A stretch of 64,000 nucleotides of DNA from Sphingobacteriales bacterium. Lineage in GTDB: Bacteria > Bacteroidota > Bacteroidia > Sphingobacteriales > Sphingobacteriaceae. This document shows positions 59,709 through 64,000 of the stretch, piece after piece. Position numbers and translations under genes: made by a program. The stretch's first letter is position 1, and each line of letters starts with the position of its first letter. A model generated the notes under the pieces. It saw nothing but the letters and a program-made list of their open reading frames with translations. It ran no database searches and had not been told where the DNA came from. The stretch is taken from contig JACXVB010000003.1 in assembly GCA_014763615.1 (NCBI GenBank), positions 1-64,000 on the forward strand. Direction: 5' to 3'.

Positions 59709-60482
59709 TCAATTTTCAAACTTAAACTTAACTTCTTTCAAATCTAGTTCTAAGATTTTATGATCTAGCTCTAAGCACAATCGCCCGAGGGGGCTCACCC
59801 CTCTAATTATCCCTTGTATTAAATTCTGGTTAATCTCAAACGAGTGCTGCTCGTTTAACCTAAAAAGCTTTTTTTCATAATCCTGATTGAGCAAATCATT
59901 TTTACCAGCCTTTAATTGTAAATATCTACTTTCTATACTTTGGCAAAGTTGCATTAATAAATTTTGAAGGTCATAATCCTGATGTAAGATTTTAGTGATA
60001 GATGTAGCCCTGTTTTCTAATTCACCAAAGCTTTTTTGGTTCACATTTAGTCCTATTCCTACCACGCTATCTTTTAATTGATAACCTTTTGTTGTATTTT
60101 CTATGAGGATGCCCCCCAACTTTTTGTCATGGTAATAAATATCATTAGGCCATTTTACACAACAATTATCTCCCAATAGAGGAGCAAGGCAATCTGTTAC
60201 ACCTAATGAAATAGCTTTATTTAGTTCAAACTGCTCATTTACAGATAAAAAAGAGGGTTTTAAATAGATACTTAAGGTAAGATTTTTACCGCTCTCACTC
60301 AGCCATTTATTGTCGCTTTGCCCTCTACCTTCGGTTTGGTTTTCTGCCATAATAACAGTACCTTCTATCAATGGCTTAGAATTTGAAAGTAATTTCTTGA
60401 GATAAGAATTAGTAGAATCAATTTCTTGTAATTTTACAAGATTTTGTCCAACAAATAGTGTTAAAAATATGTTATTTTGCAA
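59709..60482 (-). CDS. birA: Biotin--[acetyl-CoA-carboxylase] ligase
   Basis: A monofunctional biotin protein ligase without a DNA-binding domain. I start it at the TTG at 60482 (257 residues, LQNNIFLTLFVGQNLVKLQE), which matches family N-termini. The ATG at 60593 would overlap the divergent rsfS gene and add 37 foreign residues. Motifs: EIDSTNSYLKKL, AENQTEGRGQSDNKWLS, KWPNDIYYHDKKLGGIL (catalytic Lys region) and GIGLNVNQ. It heads the operon with dsbD, pfkA and gmhA. Confidence 0.9.
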   Translation of the reverse strand: MQNNIFLTLFVGQNLVKLQEIDSTNSYLKKLLSNSKPLIEGTVIMAENQTEGRGQSDNKWLSESGKNLTLSIYLKPSFLSVNEQFELNKAISLGVTDCLAPLLGDNCCVKWPNDIYYHDKKLGGILIENTTKGYQLKDSVVGIGLNVNQKSFGELENRATSITKILHQDYDLQNLLMQLCQSIESRYLQLKAGKNDLLNQDYEKKLFRLNEQHSFEINQNLIQGIIRGVSPLGRLCLELDHKILELDLKEVKFKFEN

Positions 60483-60515
60483 TGTGTAATATAAATTGAA
60501 TTTAAAGCCCAAAAC

Positions 60516-60523
60516 TAAATTTT
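60516..60523 (+). promoter_or_regulatory. Candidate -7 box of rsfS
   Basis: TAAATTTT (one mismatch to TAnnTTTG) with a TTG 17 nt upstream (60496-60498) ends 4 nt before the ATG at 60528, the same spacing seen at padR and the DUF2683 gene. Confidence 0.4.
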
Positions 60524-60527
60524 TTTG

Positions 60528-60902
60528 ATGGGAAAAAACAAAACCGCTATCCAATCTGTCAACATCTCCGAAGTTGTCATACACGGAATACAAGAAAAAA
60601 AGGGAAATGATATTGTGAGGCTAGATTTAAGAAACATCCACAGTTCAATTGCTGATTATTTTGTTGTCTGCCATGCCGAGTCTTCCACACAAGTAAAAGC
60701 TATTGCTAACAGTGTTGAAGATGAAGTTTTTAAGGCCTTAGGACAAGAACCGTACAGAAAAGAAGGTTTGCAACATGCCGAATGGATTCTTTTGGATTAT
60801 ATAGATGTGGTTGTACACATCTTCAAAACAGATAAAAGAGAATATTATGGTATTGAAGATCTGTGGGGAGATGCAGAAATAAAATTCTATCAAAGTGCTT
60901 AA
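60528..60902 (+). CDS. rsfS: Ribosome silencing factor RsfS
   Basis: RsfS binds ribosomal protein L14 and blocks joining of the subunits in starved cells. The 124-residue protein (ATG at 60528; a TTG just before it is ignored) carries VRLDLRNIHSSIADYFVVCH, the STQVKAIANSVED helix, GLQHAEWILLDYIDVVVHIF and REYYGIEDLWGDAE, all diagnostic. It is followed by ftsH after 25 nt; rsfS-ftsH is a common Bacteroidetes pair. Confidence 0.95.
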   Translation: MGKNKTAIQSVNISEVVIHGIQEKKGNDIVRLDLRNIHSSIADYFVVCHAESSTQVKAIANSVEDEVFKALGQEPYRKEGLQHAEWILLDYIDVVVHIFKTDKREYYGIEDLWGDAEIKFYQSA

Positions 60903-60927
60903 TGAAGGGCTTATTGAAAATTAAAAG

Positions 60928-63015
60928 ATGAAAGAAAGTTTAGATAAAAAGAAACAAATAAAGAAAGTACCTGGCAAAAAAATCATGCCTAAACCTCCTA
61001 AATTCAACATCATGTGGATTTATGGTATCATTATTTTGGTGATTATAGGTGTTCAGTTTTTTATGAGTGGTGATAATGCAAAACTCATCACTTACCAAAA
61101 ATTTGAAAATGAAATGCTTAAACCAGGTGATGTAGATAAAATTATAGCCTATAAGCAAGAAGATTTAGTTGTTGCCGAAATTTACATCAAAAAAGACCGA
61201 TTAAGTGAAGCTAAATACAAAGACTTAAATAATAGAAATAATTTCCCTATTGGAGGTAATAGTCCACAATATAAATTTACGGATGGTTCTTTTGAATCTT
61301 TACAAAACCGCCTAAATGCTTCACAAAAAGATATTCCAGAAGATCAACGCGTTTCAATAAGCTATGAATCAAGGAGCAATCCTTTTTCCACTATTTTCTG
61401 GTCGTTCATATTCCCCATTGTTTTGTTTGCCCTTGTATGGGTCTTCATCATGAGAAAAATGGGAGGCGGTGGTGCTGGCGGCGCTGGCGGTCAAATCTTC
61501 AACATCGGTAAATCAAAAGCTACTTTATTTGATAAAGAATCTCAAGTAAACATTACGTTTAGTGATGTTGCCGGCTTAGAAGAAGCTAAGCAGGAAGTGA
61601 TGGAAATTGTAGATTTCCTTAAAAATCCTAAAAAATACACTAATCTAGGAGGTAAAATCCCGAAAGGAGCACTATTAGTTGGTTCTCCGGGTACTGGTAA
61701 AACCTTGATGGCCAAAGCCGTTGCCGGCGAAGCGCAAGTGCCTTTCTTCTCTTTGTCAGGATCTGATTTTGTGGAGATGTTTGTAGGAGTTGGGGCCTCA
61801 AGGGTGAGAGATTTGTTTAAACAAGCTAAAGAAAAAGCACCTTGTATCATTTTTATAGATGAGATTGATGCTATTGGAAGAGCTCGTGGTAAAAATAGCA
61901 TGGTAGGCGGAAATGATGAACGTGAAAACACACTAAATCAACTTTTAGTAGAGATGGATGGTTTTGGTACCGATTCTGGAATTATCATTATGGCAGCCAC
62001 TAACCGTCCTGATGTATTAGATTCTGCTTTATTAAGACCAGGTCGTTTTGATAGACAAATTTCTATCGATAAACCAGATTTAGTTGGTCGTGAGCAAATT
62101 TTTAAAGTTCATCTTCAGCCACTAAAATTGGCTAAAGATGTAGATCCTAAAAAATTATCTGCTCAAACACCAGGTTTTGCAGGTGCAGAAATCGCTAACG
62201 TTTGTAATGAGGCTGCCCTAATTGCTGCCCGTAAAAATAAAGAAGCGGTTGATATGCAAGATTTTCAGGATGCCGTTGACCGTGTAATCGGAGGTTTAGA
62301 GAAAAAAAATAAAATCATCTCACCAGAAGAAAAGAAAATTGTTGCTTATCACGAGGCGGGTCATGCCATTGCGGGTTGGTTTTTAGAACATGCAGACCCA
62401 TTGGTAAAAGTTTCTATCGTACCGAGAGGAATAGCCGCATTAGGTTACGCACAATATTTACCAAAAGAACAGTTTTTATATACCACAGAGCAACTTTTGG
62501 ATGGGATGTGTATGACTATGGGAGGAAGAGTTGCTGAAGACATCACCTTCGGAAAAATTTCTACCGGAGCCCAAAATGATTTAGAACGTATCACAAAACT
62601 AGCTTATGCGATGGTTGCTATTTATGGTATGAGCGAAAAAGTTGGTAATGTTTCCTTCAATGATCAAGGAGGAGAATATAATTTTAACAAACCTTATTCT
62701 GATAAAACTGCCGAATTGATTGATATAGAAGTTAGAGAGTTGATTAATCAGGTTTATAAAAGAACTAAAGACTTATTGACAGAAAAGAGAGATGGTTTAG
62801 AAGCCTTAGCTCAAAAACTTTTAGAAAAAGAAATCTTATTTCAGAGTGATTTAGAAGAGATTTTAGGTAAAAGACCTTTTGATAACAGAACCACTTATGA
62901 TGAGTTTGTAAACGGTAAAGAAGGTGGCGATCAAGGGATTATTGCAGAAAACATCCATCCAGAACCTGTTGGAGACTCTACTGAACCACTAAAAAGCAAA
63001 GAGTCAGAAAATTAA
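60928..63015 (+). CDS. ftsH: ATP-dependent zinc metalloprotease FtsH
   Basis: This membrane-bound AAA+ protease degrades damaged membrane proteins and short-lived regulators. The 695-residue protein has two transmembrane helices (about 27-46 and 154-176), a Gly-rich linker (GGGGAGGAGG), Walker A GSPGTGKT (252-259), Walker [12 protein letters not shown], the second region of homology [20 protein letters not shown] and the zinc motif HEAGH (475-479). The C-terminus is acidic and variable. A terminator follows. Confidence 0.97.
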   Translation: MKESLDKKKQIKKVPGKKIMPKPPKFNIMWIYGIIILVIIGVQFFMSGDNAKLITYQKFENEMLKPGDVDKIIAYKQEDLVVAEIYIKKDRLSEAKYKDLNNRNNFPIGGNSPQYKFTDGSFESLQNRLNASQKDIPEDQRVSISYESRSNPFSTIFWSFIFPIVLFALVWVFIMRKMGGGGAGGAGGQIFNIGKSKATLFDKESQVNITFSDVAGLEEAKQEVMEIVDFLKNPKKYTNLGGKIPKGALLVGSPGTGKTLMAKAVAGEAQVPFFSLSGSDFVEMFVGVGASRVRDLFKQAKEKAPCIIFIDEIDAIGRARGKNSMVGGNDERENTLNQLLVEMDGFGTDSGIIIMAATNRPDVLDSALLRPGRFDRQISIDKPDLVGREQIFKVHLQPLKLAKDVDPKKLSAQTPGFAGAEIANVCNEAALIAARKNKEAVDMQDFQDAVDRVIGGLEKKNKIISPEEKKIVAYHEAGHAIAGWFLEHADPLVKVSIVPRGIAALGYAQYLPKEQFLYTTEQLLDGMCMTMGGRVAEDITFGKISTGAQNDLERITKLAYAMVAIYGMSEKVGNVSFNDQGGEYNFNKPYSDKTAELIDIEVRELINQVYKRTKDLLTEKRDGLEALAQKLLEKEILFQSDLEEILGKRPFDNRTTYDEFVNGKEGGDQGIIAENIHPEPVGDSTEPLKSKESEN

Positions 63016-63019
63016 TATG

Positions 63020-63049
63020 AAATCCCTTCGATTAAATTCGGAGGGATTT
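63020..63049 (+). terminator. Terminator after ftsH
   Basis: A 12-bp stem with one G-T wobble (63020-63031 and 63038-63049), core AAATCCCT/AGGGATTT, followed by a T-rich tail. Confidence 0.8.
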
Positions 63050-63091
63050 TCTTTATTATCATAAATAAATTTTCCTTTAATTTAGCCTCAA

Positions 63092-63763
63092 ATGAAGGAT
63101 AGTACCACTTCTAAAGAAAAACTCTTAAAAAAAATTAGAAAAGCTTTATTAGAAAAGAGGGATAACCCTTATCCTAATTTAGAAGATTTACCACTATATC
63201 CACCACTTACAGATTCTTTAGAAATTGTTTTTGCAGAAGAATTTACAAAAGTAAGCGGCTCCTTTGTTTATTGTGAAGATGAAATTCAGTTCATTGAAAA
63301 TATCTTGTTATTAGCTGATCAGAAAAAATGGCGAAAAATCTATTGTTGGGAACCTGCTTTACAAGATTTACTTCATCAATACGAATACCCTTTTTATGCT
63401 ACGGATAAAGATTTTGAATTGGCAGAAGTAGGAATCACCCTTTGCGAAACACTAATAGCAAGAAATGGTTCTGTCATGATTAGCAACGGAAATGCCGCAG
63501 GAAGAAGATTAAGTATTTATCCAAGTGCACATATTGTTGTGGCCTACACTTCACAATTAGTTCCTGATTTAAAAGATGCCTTTAAATTAATTAAGCAAAA
63601 ATACGGTAAGCAACTTCCTTCTATGATTTCAAATATCACTGGACCAAGTAGAACCGCAGATATTGAAAAAACATTAGTTTTAGGTGCTCACGGCCCTAAA
63701 GAGTTCTTTGTTTTTTTATTGGATGATAGCCATCAGAAAAAGACATCATCAAAGTCGTTTTAA
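63092..63763 (+). CDS. LUD-domain protein (LutC/YkgG-like)
   Basis: A 223-residue protein of the LUD family, whose members LutB and LutC take part in lactate oxidation. Visible parts: a helical N-terminus (KEKLLKKIRKALLEKR), GITLCETLIARNGSVMISNG (about 123-142), HIVVAYTSQLVPDLKDAF and the phosphate/nucleotide-binding-like NITGPSRTADIEKTLVLGAHGP. No LutA or LutB genes are next to it. In Bacteroidetes a lone LUD gene often follows ftsH, and its role there is unknown. Confidence 0.88.
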   Translation: MKDSTTSKEKLLKKIRKALLEKRDNPYPNLEDLPLYPPLTDSLEIVFAEEFTKVSGSFVYCEDEIQFIENILLLADQKKWRKIYCWEPALQDLLHQYEYPFYATDKDFELAEVGITLCETLIARNGSVMISNGNAAGRRLSIYPSAHIVVAYTSQLVPDLKDAFKLIKQKYGKQLPSMISNITGPSRTADIEKTLVLGAHGPKEFFVFLLDDSHQKKTSSKSF

Positions 63764-63805
63764 GTTTTGATGATGTGTACCCTTTATGAATAATTAAATC
63801 TATTT

Positions 63806-63834
63806 TAAAATTACTAAGTATTTTAGTAATTTTA
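63806..63834. promoter_or_regulatory. 12-bp dyad overlapping a -7 box before the radical SAM gene
   Basis: TAAAATTACTAA and TTAGTAATTTTA (63806-63817 and 63823-63834) form a perfect 12-bp inverted repeat with a 5-nt centre. The right arm contains a -7-like box, TAATTTTA (63827-63834), 3 nt before the GTG at 63838. There is no T run, so this is a probable operator rather than a terminator. Confidence 0.5.
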
Positions 63835-63837
63835 GAG

Positions 63838-64000
63838 GTGAAAAATGATAATTTTAAAGGTAGAGGAGCTCAACTCAACCCAAACAATAAATTCTCTAAA
63901 AATCAATATCAAACCGATTTTATTGAAGGTTTAGATGAACCTTTTCTAGAGAACTCCACTACAGAGTTCATTCAGGAATTTCCCAAAAAAATCATCAGTG
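63838..64000 (+). CDS. PA0069-family radical SAM protein (partial, 5' end)
   Basis: The frame from the GTG at 63838 runs off the window. The 54 visible residues include NFKGRGAQLNPNNKFSKNQY and EGLDEPFLENSTTEFIQEFP, followed by KKII, the characteristic N-terminus of the PA0069 family (spore-photoproduct-lyase-like radical SAM proteins). The iron-sulfur-binding CxxxCxxC motif would lie beyond the window edge. The biochemical role of the family is not established. Confidence 0.75.
   Translation, partial: MKNDNFKGRGAQLNPNNKFSKNQYQTDFIEGLDEPFLENSTTEFIQEFPKKIIS

Noticed and set aside
60483-60593. Extended BirA start at 60593
   Set aside because: It would overlap the divergent rsfS coding region, and the added 37 residues do not fit the family. 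The TTG at 60482 gives the expected start.

Overview
The window is a gene-dense, AT-rich chromosomal segment of a Bacteroidetes bacterium, most probably a Sphingobacteriaceae member (Pedobacter-like). The evidence is a SusC/SusD pair, a type IX secretion cargo protein with a C-terminal sorting domain, the gliding lipoprotein GldH next to RicT, promoter boxes of the Bacteroidetes TAnnTTTG type, and family members typical of the phylum (DUF3078, DUF5916, PadR-PspC, GNAT/carbon-nitrogen hydrolase fusion). No tRNA, rRNA, CRISPR array, transposase or phage gene was seen. The window opens inside the tail of an unidentified gene and closes inside a radical SAM gene.

Layout. 1-5 kb: SusD and SusC outer-membrane import pair on the minus strand. 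5.3-9.9 kb: PadR repressor with a PspC-domain membrane protein, then an outer-membrane beta-barrel protein. 9.9-17 kb: M14 peptidase, MurF, and a minus-strand holB-ricT-gldH operon. 16.9-20 kb: a RelE/ParE-type toxin-antitoxin pair, ruvX and recQ. 20-24.6 kb: metallophosphoesterase, serine hydrolase, a hicAB module bracketed by duplicated terminators, and ffh. 24.8-31.7 kb: DUF5916 protein, DUF3078 protein and mfd. 31.7-35.5 kb: a frameshifted DUF4199-like remnant, a Nif3 protein, a zinc-ribbon coiled-coil protein and a TPR protein.

35.5-41 kb holds the most unusual system: an eight-gene, overlapping minus-strand operon that looks like a private fatty-acid-synthase-type pathway. It contains a ketoreductase, hotdog dehydratase, acyl carrier protein, ketosynthase, FabI-type enoyl reductase, phosphopantetheinyl transferase, alpha/beta hydrolase and acyltransferase. 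It has the full reductive elongation cycle, its own carrier with the enzyme to activate it, and two candidate off-loading enzymes. It lacks the priming and pigment genes expected of a flexirubin or aryl-polyene cluster. Its product is unknown.

41-64 kb: an envelope protein of unknown function, rpsP, nitroreductase, an osmotic-stress group (MscS channel, OtsA-OtsB fusion, GH15 hydrolase), an AsmA-like/GT51 glycosyltransferase fusion, an Mrp-NifU iron-sulfur pair, peptide deformylase, a T9SS cargo protein, the GNAT/nitrilase fusion, a birA-dsbD-pfkA-gmhA minus-strand operon, and the rsfS-ftsH-LUD group.

Several small regulatory genes (padR, the DUF2683 antitoxin, hicA, rsfS and the terminal radical SAM gene) have a -7 box ending 3-4 nt before the start codon, suggesting leaderless mRNAs. 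Two diverged copies of a GC-richer intergenic repeat fill convergent gene junctions at about 20.0 and 56.0 kb.
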